From positions 248,001 through 312,000 of the forward strand of contig NZ_QJRL01000001.1 of NCBI RefSeq assembly GCF_003205205.1: a DNA stretch of 64,000 nucleotides, read 5' to 3'. Made by a program: the position numbers and the translations under genes. This document shows, piece after piece, positions 1 through 8,090 of the stretch. This DNA comes from Pseudomonas sp. LB-090624 (GTDB taxonomy: Bacteria > Pseudomonadota > Gammaproteobacteria > Pseudomonadales > Pseudomonadaceae). How positions within the stretch are numbered: position 1 is the stretch's first letter; each line of letters starts with the position of its first letter. Under the pieces are notes generated by a model. It did no database searches. It saw nothing but the letters and a program-made list of their open reading frames with translations, and was not told where the DNA came from.

Positions 1-1294
1 GCTTGGTGTCCTTCATGGTCGCGTAAACCAGCAGCGAGCAGGCGATGCAGGCGGTGACGTACCAGTAGAAGCCGCTTTCCATGCCCGCACTCTTGAACCA
101 CAGAGCCACGTACTCGGCAGTGCCGCCGAAGATCGAAACGGTCAACGCATAGGGCAGGCCAACGCCGAGGGCGCGGATTTCGGTCGGGAACAACTCGGCC
201 TTGACCACGGCGTTGATCGAGGTGTAGCCGCTGACGATGATCAGCGCGGCCATGATCAGGAAGAACGCACCCCACCAGGTCTGGATGGTGTGGAGGGTGC
301 TGAGGATCGGTACGGTGAACAGGGTGCCCAGCACACCGAAGGCGATCAGGATCGGGCGACGGCCGATCTTGTCGGACAGGCCACCGACCACCGGCTGCAG
401 GCACATGAACAGGAACAGCGTGGCGGCCGAGATGGTGGTTGAGTCGCTGATGCTCATGCCCACCGTGTTGACCAGGTACTTCTGCATGTAGGTGGTGTAG
501 GTGTAGAACGCCAGGGTACCGCCCATGGTCAGGCCGACCACGGTCATCAGTTCCTTGGGGTGGCGCAGCAGGGTGCGCATCAGGCTTTCCTTGGCCTTTT
601 CCTTCTTGGTGAACGAGGCGGTTTCTTCCATGCCACGACGCAGGTACAGGGCCACCACCGCGCACAGGGCACCGATCACGAACGGCACACGCCAGCCCCA
701 GGCATACAGCTGCTCGGTGGTCAGGGTCTGTTGCAGCACGATCAGTACCGCCAAAGCGATAAGCTGGCCGGAGATCAGAGTTACGTACTGGAAGCTGGAG
801 AAGAAGCCACGGCGGTCCTTGCTGGCCATTTCGCTGAGGTAGGTGGCCGAGGTGCCGTATTCACCGCCTACCGACAAGCCTTGCAGCAGACGGGCAATGA
901 CCAACAGGATCGGTGCGGCAACGCCGATGGTTTCATAACCTGGCGTCAGGGCAATGACCAGCGAGCCTGCGCACATCAGCAGTACCGACGCCATCAGTGC
1001 CGCTTTACGGCCTTTACGGTCGGCATACAGACCCATCAGCCAGCCCCCGATCGGGCGCATCAGGAAGCCCACGGCGAAGATCGCGGCGGTGTTGAGCAGT
1101 TGTGCGGTGGAGTCGCCGGCCGGGAAGAAGGCCTTGGCGAAGTACAGCGAGAATGCGGCGTAGACGTACCAGTCGTACCATTCGACCATGTTGCCGATGG
1201 ACCCGCTGAAGATCGACTTCAGGCGGCTGGCGGTGGTTTTTTCTGCGGCAGGCGCGGTGGCCGCCCCGGCGGGCAGGGAGGTTGCGTTATCCAT
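1..1294 (-). CDS. kgtP: MHS-family MFS dicarboxylate/alpha-ketoglutarate permease, C-terminus cut by window edge
   Basis: Inner-membrane proton symporter of the metabolite:H+ symporter (MHS) branch of the major facilitator superfamily, most like alpha-ketoglutarate permeases. The product begins MDNATSLPAG. After a short cytoplasmic tail comes the MHS signature GNMVEWYDWYVYA. The loop 2-3 motif appears as GLYADRKGRK, and a second, degenerate copy (LSDKIGRRP) lies in the second half. About 431 codons are visible; family members are about 430-440 residues, so only the last few should be missing. The gene lies downstream of, and in the same direction as, the DctB/DctD-like pair, with a sigma-54 promoter of its own in the gap. 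A dicarboxylate or C5 substrate is inferred from family and context. The exact substrate (alpha-ketoglutarate or another dicarboxylate) is not shown by the sequence. Confidence 0.85.
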   Translation of the reverse strand, partial: MDNATSLPAGAATAPAAEKTTASRLKSIFSGSIGNMVEWYDWYVYAAFSLYFAKAFFPAGDSTAQLLNTAAIFAVGFLMRPIGGWLMGLYADRKGRKAALMASVLLMCAGSLVIALTPGYETIGVAAPILLVIARLLQGLSVGGEYGTSATYLSEMASKDRRGFFSSFQYVTLISGQLIALAVLIVLQQTLTTEQLYAWGWRVPFVIGALCAVVALYLRRGMEETASFTKKEKAKESLMRTLLRHPKELMTVVGLTMGGTLAFYTYTTYMQKYLVNTVGMSISDSTTISAATLFLFMCLQPVVGGLSDKIGRRPILIAFGVLGTLFTVPILSTLHTIQTWWGAFFLIMAALIIVSGYTSINAVVKAELFPTEIRALGVGLPYALTVSIFGGTAEYVALWFKSAGMESGFYWYVTACIACSLLVYATMKDTK

Positions 1295-1310
1295 CAGGGA
1301 TACCTTCTCG

Positions 1311-1318
1311 TTGTTTTT
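1311..1318 (-). promoter_or_regulatory. Crc/Hfq-type A-rich motif before the permease RBS
   Basis: On the minus strand the permease leader reads AAAAACAAC, then GAGAAGG as ribosome binding site, then ATG. The A-rich stretch fits AAnAAnAA, the motif bound by Hfq-Crc in pseudomonads to block translation when preferred carbon sources are present. The position next to the RBS is right for that role. The match is seen; the function is inferred. Confidence 0.5.
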
Positions 1319-1353
1319 GTGGAGCGCGCCGTGGCGCAGCTTGCACAGGTGAT

Positions 1354-1370
1354 TGCAGAAGGTGTGCCAA
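1354..1370 (-). promoter_or_regulatory. sigma-54 (RpoN) promoter of the permease gene
   Basis: The minus strand reads TTGGCACACCTTCTGCA. This matches TGGCACG-N4-TTGCW, with the required GG-N10-GC spacing (GG at 1368-1367, GC at 1356-1355). Transcription would start near 1343, leaving a leader of about 50 nt to the ATG at 1294. The adjacent DctD-like activator carries the sigma-54 contact motif GAFTGA, which supports the call. Confidence 0.8.
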
Positions 1371-1525
1371 ATGGGTGCGCAATGATCCAAATGGGGGCGC
1401 TGGGCGCCTTTTGCGGCCCCGCCGGCTCCCATAGAGACCGCGTCACGCCTGGGTTTTCCGATTTCCTGGTGGCAGCGGGCCTGCCCGCCAAAGGCTGCAG
1501 CGCAGCCCCAGAACGCCCCTGTGGG

Positions 1526-1576
1526 TAAGCGGATTTCTGCTTATCGATCGTTTTTGATAAGCGGATATCCGCTTAT
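1526..1576. promoter_or_regulatory. Two related palindromes, probable DctD-type upstream activator sites
   Basis: Positions 1557-1576 form a perfect 20-bp palindrome (ATAAGCGGATATCCGCTTAT). Positions 1526-1543 hold an imperfect 18-bp relative (TAAGCGGATTTCTGCTTA). Both share the half-site TAAGCGGAT, and their centres are about 32 bp apart, three helical turns. They lie roughly 190-225 bp upstream of the inferred start of the sigma-54 promoter, the usual range for an enhancer-binding protein. The right-hand site overlaps the dctD stop codon. No T-run follows, so a terminator is less likely. Confidence 0.6.
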
Positions 1577-2907
1577 TCCCGTTCCACAAAATCCTCACGC
1601 ACCAACCCATGCCGCTGCATCTTTTCGTTCAGCGTGCGCCGCGGCAGTTGCAACGCTTCCATCACCGCACTGATCGCCCCCCCGTGCTGGCGCAACGCTG
1701 CGCGCAGGCATTGTGCCTCGAACGCTTCCATCTGCTCGCCTAGCGATTGCCCGGCCGGTGCCACCTCGATATTCGGCGAGCCCAGCCCCAAGGCATGCCG
1801 CTCCGCCGCATTGGCCAGCTCACGCACATTGCCCGGCCAGTCGTGCGACAGCAGTTGCGCCAGTTGTGCACCCGACAGCGGTGGGGCAACACGGCCAAGC
1901 TTTTCGGTAGCGACCCGGGCGAAATGCTCAAACAGCAGCGGAATGTCTTCACGCCGTTCACGCAACGGGGCCAAGCGCAGTTCGGCTACGTTCAGGCGGT
2001 AGGCCAGGTCTTCGCGGAAGCGCCCGGCGCGGGCCTCTTCAAGCAAGTCAGGCTTGGTCGCGGCAATGATGCGCAAATCGACGTTGATACTCTGATTGGC
2101 CCCCAGACGCTCAAGCTTCTGTTCCTGGATTACCCGCAGCAGCTTGGCCTGCTGGACCAGTGGCATGCTTTCGATCTCATCGAGAAACACCGTGCCACCG
2201 TTGGCGTACTCCAGTTTGCCGATGCGTTTGCCCTGGGCACCGGTAAAGGCGCCGCTCTCATGGCCGAACAGTTCGGCTTCGAACAGTGCTTCGGGGATAG
2301 CCGCGCAGTTGAGGGCAACGAACGGCCTGGCCGCGCGCGGCCCAAAATCGTGCAGGCAGCGCGCCACCCGCTCTTTGCCGCTGCCAGTCTCGCCACGGAT
2401 CAGCACATTGACCGGCAGGCTGGCCAGGTCCAGCACTTGGCGACGTAGCTGTTGCAGGCCCTGGGACATGCCGAGCAGCGTGCCCTCCAGGCGTGACTTG
2501 AGGTCGGCCTGCTCGTGCAAGCGGCGGTTTTCCAGCACCAGCTGGCGTTTTTCCAGTGCCCGGCGCAGGCTGCCCAGCAAGTGTTGCGGGGTAAAGGGCT
2601 TTTCAAGGAAGTCATAGGCCCCGTTGCGCATGGCCTCTACCGCCATGGGCACATCACCGTGGCCGGTCAGCAGGATCACTGGCAGGTCAGGGTCGTCCCC
2701 CTGCAACCGCTCGAGCAACTGCAGGCCATCCATGCCCGGCATGCGCACATCGCTGATGATCACCCCGGGGAAGTGCTTCGGCAGCTGGGCCAGGCAGTCT
2801 TCGGCGCGGGGGAATAGCTGCACGCTGAAACCGGACAGGCTTAGCCATTGCTCCACCGCCGTGCGGATACTGGCTTCATCATCGACGACGATCACTGAAT
2901 TCAACAT
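1573..2907 (-). CDS. dctD: DctD-like sigma-54-dependent response regulator
   Basis: NtrC-family transcriptional activator of 444 residues with three domains. The receiver (1-120) has the phosphate-accepting Asp at about residue 53 in ISDVRMPGMDG. The AAA+ domain has Walker A GETGSGKE at 172-179, the sigma-54 contact loop GAFTGA at 219-224, and GGTVFLDEI as Walker B. The C-terminal helix-turn-helix ends in LQLPRRTLNEKMQRHG. It overlaps the kinase gene upstream by 7 bp (ATG within the dctB end), so the two are co-translated. It should activate the sigma-54 promoter of the permease downstream in response to an external dicarboxylate. The DctD name rests on the DctB-type partner; a MifR-like alpha-ketoglutarate role is equally compatible. 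Confidence 0.9.
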   Translation of the reverse strand: MLNSVIVVDDEASIRTAVEQWLSLSGFSVQLFPRAEDCLAQLPKHFPGVIISDVRMPGMDGLQLLERLQGDDPDLPVILLTGHGDVPMAVEAMRNGAYDFLEKPFTPQHLLGSLRRALEKRQLVLENRRLHEQADLKSRLEGTLLGMSQGLQQLRRQVLDLASLPVNVLIRGETGSGKERVARCLHDFGPRAARPFVALNCAAIPEALFEAELFGHESGAFTGAQGKRIGKLEYANGGTVFLDEIESMPLVQQAKLLRVIQEQKLERLGANQSINVDLRIIAATKPDLLEEARAGRFREDLAYRLNVAELRLAPLRERREDIPLLFEHFARVATEKLGRVAPPLSGAQLAQLLSHDWPGNVRELANAAERHALGLGSPNIEVAPAGQSLGEQMEAFEAQCLRAALRQHGGAISAVMEALQLPRRTLNEKMQRHGLVREDFVERE

Positions 2908-4658
2908 ACAGGCTCCAGGTCTCGGGGCAGGGTAAGGCTCAGGCGTGCACCACCGGGCAGGTTTTCGGCCTGGAGCTGGCCGCCGGCCTCATGGACGATG
3001 CCGTAGGAAATCGCCAGGCCCAGGCCCAGGCCTTCGCCCACCGGCTTGGTGGTGAAGAACGGGTCGAAGACCTTGGCCAGGTCGGCTTCGGCAATACCGC
3101 CACCCGAGTCGAGCACGCTCAGGCGCCACAGCTCGCCGTCAGGCTCGATACGAAGCTCCAAGCGTTTGTAGCGCTTGTCGGCCATGGCGTCGAGGGCATT
3201 GTGCAGCAGGTTGATCAGTACCTGTTCCAGGCGAATGGCATCGCCGCGCACCCAAGCCGGGCGTGCCAGGTACTGGGCGACCTCCACCTGTTCGCTGCGG
3301 ATGCGTGCTTCCAGCAAGTGCAGGGCCTGGTCAACTACGGTGGCCAGATCGAGGCGCTCGCGCAGGCCCACCGGGCTGTTGCGGGCGAAGGTCTTCAGGT
3401 GGCTGGTGAGTGCGGCCATGCGCGTGAGCATCTGCTCCAGCGGCTCAAGGGCTTGGCGCGCTTCGTCATGACGGCCATGGTCGAGCAGCAGCCGCAGGGT
3501 TTCCAGCTGCATGCGCTGGGTGGTCAGTGGCTGGTTGATTTCGTGGGCCATGGCCGCCGACATTTGCCCCAGGGCGGCCAGCTTGGCCGATTGCACCAGG
3601 CCCTCCTGGGCGGTGCGCAGCTCGCGGGTGCGCTCCTCGACCTGGCGCTTGAGCTCTTGCCGGCTGCGCTGGCGCAGGCGGGCCAGGCGCAGGCGCTGGC
3701 TGACGAACAGCCCGGCGAACACCAGGCTCAGCCACACGGCGGCGGCGCCGAGTGCGGCATTGCGGCCGTCTGCGGCGACCTGCGGCTTACGCAGCAGGTG
3801 CAAGGTCCAGTTCTCGCCTTCCAGCGGCAGGCTTTCCCACAGGTACTCGGCACTGCCTTCCGGCCCCTGCACGCGGCTCAGGGTGCTGTTGGCGGCAAAG
3901 CGGGTGAGGACCTGATGCTGCAGCGGCACCAGCGGTTGCTTGTCGTACTGTCGGGTTTCGGCCAGCTCGGCACGGTCGGCGCCGCTGAGTGGCTGCAATT
4001 CGCGGTAGCGCCAGCCGTCCTGGTTGGCGATGAAGGTGATGCCGCGTGCATCGCTGACCAGCAGGATATCGCTGCCTTGGCGCCATTCGCGTTCCAGTTC
4101 GGGGAACTCCAGCTTTACCACCATGGCACCGAGGAAACGGCCATGCTCGTCGTTTACTGCGCTGGCGAGGAAGTAGCCTGGCACGCCACTGGTCACGCCA
4201 ACGGCGTAGAAGCGGCCACTGCCTTGGCTGCGGGTTTGCTTGAAGTAGGGGCGAAAGCCGTAGTTGGAGCCGACGTAGCTGCTAGGTAGCCGCCAGTTGC
4301 TGGCGGCGATGGCCAGGCCGGTGCGGTCGAGCAGTTCGAGGGTGGAGGAGTTTGCCGCGCCGTTGATGCGTTCAAGCTTGCGGTTCAGGGCGTCCTGCAC
4401 CGGCTCGCTGACCGGGCCGCGCAGGGCGGCGATCAGTTCCGGGTCCAGTGCCAGTACGGCGGGCAGGGCACGGTAGCGGTCGATCAGGGTGTGCAGGGTG
4501 TTGGCATAAAGGCCCAGTTGCTGATTGGCACGCTGGGCGTCGTCTTCCATGGCCTGGCGCTTGGCCTGGTGCATGGCCCAGCCGGCACTGAGGGCGGTGC
4601 CCAGCAGAATGAGCAGGGTGATCAGCCCCAGACGCAGGGCGCGAACGGAAAAGGGCAT
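2901..4658 (-). CDS. dctB: DctB-like sensor histidine kinase
   Basis: Membrane sensor kinase of 585 residues. A first transmembrane helix lies near residues 8-28, followed by a periplasmic sensing region of about 260 residues with a dCache/PAS-like pattern ([13 protein letters not shown], then YFLASAVND), as in DctB. A second transmembrane helix ([19 protein letters not shown]) follows, then an amphipathic coiled-coil linker. The H-box is [11 protein letters not shown], with the phospho-acceptor His in HEINQP as in DctB. The HATPase has [17 protein letters not shown] and [11 protein letters not shown]. It is first in the dctB–dctD–permease order and should sense periplasmic C4/C5 dicarboxylates. 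The ligand is inferred. Confidence 0.9.
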   Translation of the reverse strand: MPFSVRALRLGLITLLILLGTALSAGWAMHQAKRQAMEDDAQRANQQLGLYANTLHTLIDRYRALPAVLALDPELIAALRGPVSEPVQDALNRKLERINGAANSSTLELLDRTGLAIAASNWRLPSSYVGSNYGFRPYFKQTRSQGSGRFYAVGVTSGVPGYFLASAVNDEHGRFLGAMVVKLEFPELEREWRQGSDILLVSDARGITFIANQDGWRYRELQPLSGADRAELAETRQYDKQPLVPLQHQVLTRFAANSTLSRVQGPEGSAEYLWESLPLEGENWTLHLLRKPQVAADGRNAALGAAAVWLSLVFAGLFVSQRLRLARLRQRSRQELKRQVEERTRELRTAQEGLVQSAKLAALGQMSAAMAHEINQPLTTQRMQLETLRLLLDHGRHDEARQALEPLEQMLTRMAALTSHLKTFARNSPVGLRERLDLATVVDQALHLLEARIRSEQVEVAQYLARPAWVRGDAIRLEQVLINLLHNALDAMADKRYKRLELRIEPDGELWRLSVLDSGGGIAEADLAKVFDPFFTTKPVGEGLGLGLAISYGIVHEAGGQLQAENLPGGARLSLTLPRDLEPVC

Positions 4659-4692
4659 GGGGCGGATCCGAAAGTGGTGTGCCTGTCAGGGC

Positions 4693-4777
4693 CCTATCGC
4701 CGGCAAGCCAACCCCCACAGGTTGCACAGGTCCATCAGACTGTGACGGCCCATTGGGCTGGCTTGCCGGCGATAAGG
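4693..4777. repeat. REP-type inverted repeat
   Basis: The arm CCTATCGCCGGCAAGCCA (4693-4710) is mirrored by TGGCTTGCCGGCGATAAGG (4759-4777). It lies between the bglX stop and the dctB start. The same core recurs at 58657-58738, so this is a dispersed extragenic element rather than a local structure. It may also act as the end signal of bglX-adjacent transcription. Confidence 0.75.
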
Positions 4778-4798
4778 CAGGTACTGGGTACAGACTAC

Positions 4799-7093
4799 TT
4801 ACAGCAATTCAAAGCTCTGCTGCTGCACCGCCTGGGAGTCGAGCCCGACCTGGACATTGAACTCACCTGGCTCGGCAACTCGCTGCAGCTGGCCATTGTA
4901 GAACTTCAGGTCTTCCTCGCTGATGCGGAAGGCCAAGGTGCGCGTCTCACCCGGCTTGAGCATCAGTTTCTGGAAGTTCTTCAGTTCCTTCACCGGGCGG
5001 CTCATCGACGCTGACACATCCTGCAGGTACAGCTGCACCACGGTCTCGCCTGCCACCTTCCCGGTGTTCTTCACTGTGACCTTGGCTTCCAGCGTACCGC
5101 CGCGTTTGAGGTCCTTGCTCGATAGGGCCAGGCCCGACAGCTCGAAGCTGCTGTAGCTCAGGCCGTAGCCGAACGGGTACAGCGGGCCGTTGGGCTCTTC
5201 GAAGTACTGCGAGGTGTAGTTGCCCGGCTTGCCCGGCGTGAACGGCCGGCCGATGCGGGTGTGGTTGTAGTACATCGGGATTTGCCCGACCGAGCGCGGG
5301 AAGGTGATGGCCAGCTTGCCAGACGGGTTGTAGTCACCGAACAGCACGTCGGCAATCGCATTGCCGCCTTCGGTACCGGCGAACCAGGTTTCGAGGATGG
5401 CATCGGCCTGTTCACGCTCCCAGGCGATCGACAACGGTCGGCCGTTCATCAGCACCAGCACCAGCGGTTTGCCGGTGGCCTTCAGCGCCTTGATCAGCTC
5501 GCGCTGGCTGGCCGGAATCTCCAGGGTGGTGCGGCTCGACGACTCGTGGGACATGCCGCGCGACTCGCCAACCACTGCCACTACCACGTCGGACTGCTTC
5601 GCTGCCTTGACCGCTTCGTCGATCAGCACGGCTGCAGGGCGTGGGTCGTCGACGATTTCCGGGGCGTCGAAGTTGAGGAAGTTCAGGTAGTCGAGAATGG
5701 CTTTGTCGCCGGTGACATTGGAGCCTTTGGCATAGACCAGCTTGGCCTTGCCTTCCACAGCGCGGCGCAGGCCTTCGCGCACGGTTACCGAATGCACTGG
5801 CTTACCGTCGGCAGCCCAACTGCCCATCATGTCGATCGGGGCATCCGCCAGCGGGCCGACCAGGGCGATGGTACCGGCCTTTTTCAGCGGCAGGGTCTGG
5901 TTGTGGTTTTCCAGCAGCACCAGGCTGCGACGCGCCACATCCCGTGCGGCCTCGCGGTGCAGGCGGTCGTTGCCGTAGTAGTCCTTCAGGTCGGTTTCGG
6001 CCTTGCCGATGCGCACGTACGGGTCCTTGAACAGGCCCATGTCGTACTTCGCACCGAGCACTTCGCGGACGGCCTGGTCCAGCTCGCCCTGGGTCACCTC
6101 GCCGGACTTCAGCAGGCCCGGCAGTTCTTCGCCGTACAGGGTGTCGTTCATGCTCATGTCGATGCCGGCCTTGATCGCCAGCTTGGCCGCTTCGCGGCCA
6201 TCGCGGGCGACGCCATGGCGGATCAGCTCCTGGATGGCACCGTGGTCGCTGATGGTCACGCCCTTGAAGCCCCACTCCTTGCGCAGCAGGTCGTTCATCA
6301 GCCAGGTGTTGGAGGTGGCCGGCACGCCGTTGATCGAGTTCAGCGCCACCATCACCCCGCCGGCACCGGCATCGAGCGCGGCGCGATAGGGCGGCAGGTA
6401 GTCGTTGTACATTTTTGGCAGGCTCATATCGACTGTGTTGTAGTCGCGCCCGCCCTCCACCGCGCCGTACAGGGCGAAGTGCTTGACGATGGCCATGATG
6501 CTGTCGGGGTTGGCCGGGCTGCTGCCCTGGAACGAACGCACCATTACCTGGCCGATTTTCGAGGTCAGGTAGGTATCCTCGCCGAAGCCTTCACTGGTAC
6601 GGCCCCAGCGTGGGTCACGGGCGATGTCGACCATGGGCGCGAAGGTCATGTCGAGGGCGTCGGCCGAGGCTTCGATGGCGGCGGTGCGACCGACCTTGGC
6701 GACGGCGTCCATGTCCCAGGTGGCGGCCATGCCCAGGCCAATCGGGAAGATCGTGCGTTCGCCGTGGATGGTGTCGTAGGCGAAGAACATCGGGATCTTC
6801 AGGCGGCTGCGCATGGCCGCATCCTGCATTGGCCGGTTTTCCGGCGCGGTGCGCGAGTTGAAGGTACCGCCAATGCGCCCGGCTGCGATTTCTTCACGGA
6901 TCTTTTCGTGGGGCATTTCCGGGCCGATGCTGATCAGGCGCAGTTGCCCTATTTTCTCGGCTTCGGTCATCTGGCTGATCAGATGGTCGATGAATGCCTG
7001 CTTGTCTTGCAGGGGCGGAGCGGAGGGGGCGGCAAGGGCCGCCTGACTGGCAAGGCCCATGGCCAGGCCCAGCAAGGACAGTTTCATCATCAA
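4799..7093 (-). CDS. bglX: Periplasmic beta-glucosidase, glycoside hydrolase family 3
   Basis: Exported GH3 enzyme of 764 residues that releases glucose from the non-reducing ends of beta-glucosides. A signal peptide (MMMKLSLLGLAMGLASQAALA) ends in ALA. The N-terminal barrel contains KHFALYG and the nucleophile region GVTISDHGA, where Asp is catalytic. The alpha/beta sandwich domain follows (VVVAVVGESRGMSHE), then the C-terminal fibronectin-III-like domain. Length and domain order match BglX. The start is ATGATGATG, so the initiating Met could be any of the first three. The enzyme could feed the periplasmic glucose dehydrogenase route encoded near 51-55 kb, but the two loci are unlinked in operon terms. 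Confidence 0.93.
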   Translation of the reverse strand: MMMKLSLLGLAMGLASQAALAAPSAPPLQDKQAFIDHLISQMTEAEKIGQLRLISIGPEMPHEKIREEIAAGRIGGTFNSRTAPENRPMQDAAMRSRLKIPMFFAYDTIHGERTIFPIGLGMAATWDMDAVAKVGRTAAIEASADALDMTFAPMVDIARDPRWGRTSEGFGEDTYLTSKIGQVMVRSFQGSSPANPDSIMAIVKHFALYGAVEGGRDYNTVDMSLPKMYNDYLPPYRAALDAGAGGVMVALNSINGVPATSNTWLMNDLLRKEWGFKGVTISDHGAIQELIRHGVARDGREAAKLAIKAGIDMSMNDTLYGEELPGLLKSGEVTQGELDQAVREVLGAKYDMGLFKDPYVRIGKAETDLKDYYGNDRLHREAARDVARRSLVLLENHNQTLPLKKAGTIALVGPLADAPIDMMGSWAADGKPVHSVTVREGLRRAVEGKAKLVYAKGSNVTGDKAILDYLNFLNFDAPEIVDDPRPAAVLIDEAVKAAKQSDVVVAVVGESRGMSHESSSRTTLEIPASQRELIKALKATGKPLVLVLMNGRPLSIAWEREQADAILETWFAGTEGGNAIADVLFGDYNPSGKLAITFPRSVGQIPMYYNHTRIGRPFTPGKPGNYTSQYFEEPNGPLYPFGYGLSYSSFELSGLALSSKDLKRGGTLEAKVTVKNTGKVAGETVVQLYLQDVSASMSRPVKELKNFQKLMLKPGETRTLAFRISEEDLKFYNGQLQRVAEPGEFNVQVGLDSQAVQQQSFELL

Positions 7094-7276
7094 TTCCGTT
7101 TTGGGGCCTGTGCCGTATCCACGGTGATACGCGCGCGGCCGAAGTTTTCAGGCGGCTATTGTTGTACGATTCGCAGGCGATTCTTCCAGCGGCGGATTAT
7201 GCCTGAATATGTCCCCCGCGGACGAAGCCCCGTATGCCGGGACAACAACTATAAGAACGTTCAAGAGACCGACGGC

Positions 7277-7876
7277 ATGACCCCTTTCGACGAATACCAT
7301 CAGCGGCAGATTGCCGAAGCCATTGCCCGTGCCGAGCGGCGCACCGATGCCGAACTGGTGACCGTGCTGGCCCGCCGTGCCGACGATTATGCCTATTGGC
7401 CGTTGCTCTGGGCCGCCGTGCTGGCACTGGCCGTCCCAGGGCTGTTGCACTGGCTGCTGGCTTGGCCCAGCGTGCGTGGGGTGCTGATGGGCAACGTGCT
7501 GCTGTTCGTCGGCCTGTGCCTGCTGCTGCGTAACCCGCGCCTGGCCGACAGGCTGATCCCCCGTGCCTCACGCCTGGCGCGCCAGCAATTCCGCGAGCAG
7601 AACCTGCAGCGCACCGCAGGCGCCACGGGTGTGCTGATTTTCGTCAGTGAAGCGGAGCGGCATGTGGAGATACTGGTCGATCGGGGTATCGAACACTGCC
7701 TGGATGCTGAAGCCCGCGCGACCATCGGTGCCCGCTTTGCCGAGCAGGTGCGCCAGGGCCGGACCTTGCAGGGCTTTGTCGAGTGCATCGAGGCCTGCGG
7801 TGAGCTGCTCAGTGAGCATGTGCCGGCTACCCATGCGCGTAACGAACTGCCTAACCGGCTGGTAATTCTCGATTGA
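7277..7876 (+). CDS. TPM-domain membrane protein
   Basis: Protein of 199 residues with a TPM-like (YgcG/Psb32-type) fold. The first part of the domain (RRTDAELVTVLARRADDY) is followed by two hydrophobic segments (about residues 38-60 and 70-83) and then the second part (GVLIFVSEAERHVEILVDRGI). Such proteins are small membrane-anchored factors of uncertain role and are often found in pairs beside lemA. Neither a lemA nor a second TPM gene is next to it here. The start was chosen as the ATG in GACGGCATGACC, because the long upstream reading frame runs antisense through bglX and is a shadow. Confidence 0.75.
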   Translation: MTPFDEYHQRQIAEAIARAERRTDAELVTVLARRADDYAYWPLLWAAVLALAVPGLLHWLLAWPSVRGVLMGNVLLFVGLCLLLRNPRLADRLIPRASRLARQQFREQNLQRTAGATGVLIFVSEAERHVEILVDRGIEHCLDAEARATIGARFAEQVRQGRTLQGFVECIEACGELLSEHVPATHARNELPNRLVILD

Positions 7877-7927
7877 GGGGCCGGTGGTGGCGGTTTGTCA
7901 CAACATCTTCTGCGCCTGGGTGATCGA

Positions 7928-8026
7928 GCGCCGCCACCTCTGGCAAACCATGAACATCCGGCGCCCCCACCTCTGGCAAGCCATGAACATCCGGCGCCCC
8001 CACCTCTGGCAAGCCATGAACATCCG
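7928..8026. repeat. Three tandem copies of a 33-bp repeat
   Basis: Copies lie at 7928-7960, 7961-7993 and 7994-8026, followed by a few bases of a fourth. Each runs from GCGCC to GAACATCCG through the core CACCTCTGGCAA. Copies 2 and 3 are identical; copy 1 differs at two positions (GCCG for CCCC near the start, AAACC for AAGCC). The array begins about 50 bp after the TPM gene stop and ends 64 bp before the methyltransferase ATG. It is a direct tandem repeat without spacers, so not CRISPR. Confidence 0.9.
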
Positions 8027-8090
8027 GCGCCCACAGGTCAACCGGCGCACTGTAGAATGCGCTTCCCGCTATTCGAGGCACCGTTTCTCC

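Noticed and set aside
1526..1576. Palindromes after dctD as a Rho-independent terminator
   Set aside because: No T-run follows on the minus strand, and the shared half-site and spacing fit activator binding better.
5261..7276. Long N-terminal extension of the TPM gene
   Set aside because: The open frame passes antisense through bglX; the RBS and conserved sequence support the start at 7277.
7928..8026. 33-bp repeats as a short CRISPR array
   Set aside because: Copies are directly adjacent with no spacers, and no cas gene is in the window.
7884..8090. Extended start of the methyltransferase through the repeat array
   Set aside because: The added residues are repeat-encoded and not conserved-looking; a good start is at 8091. 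Kept only as a point to test.
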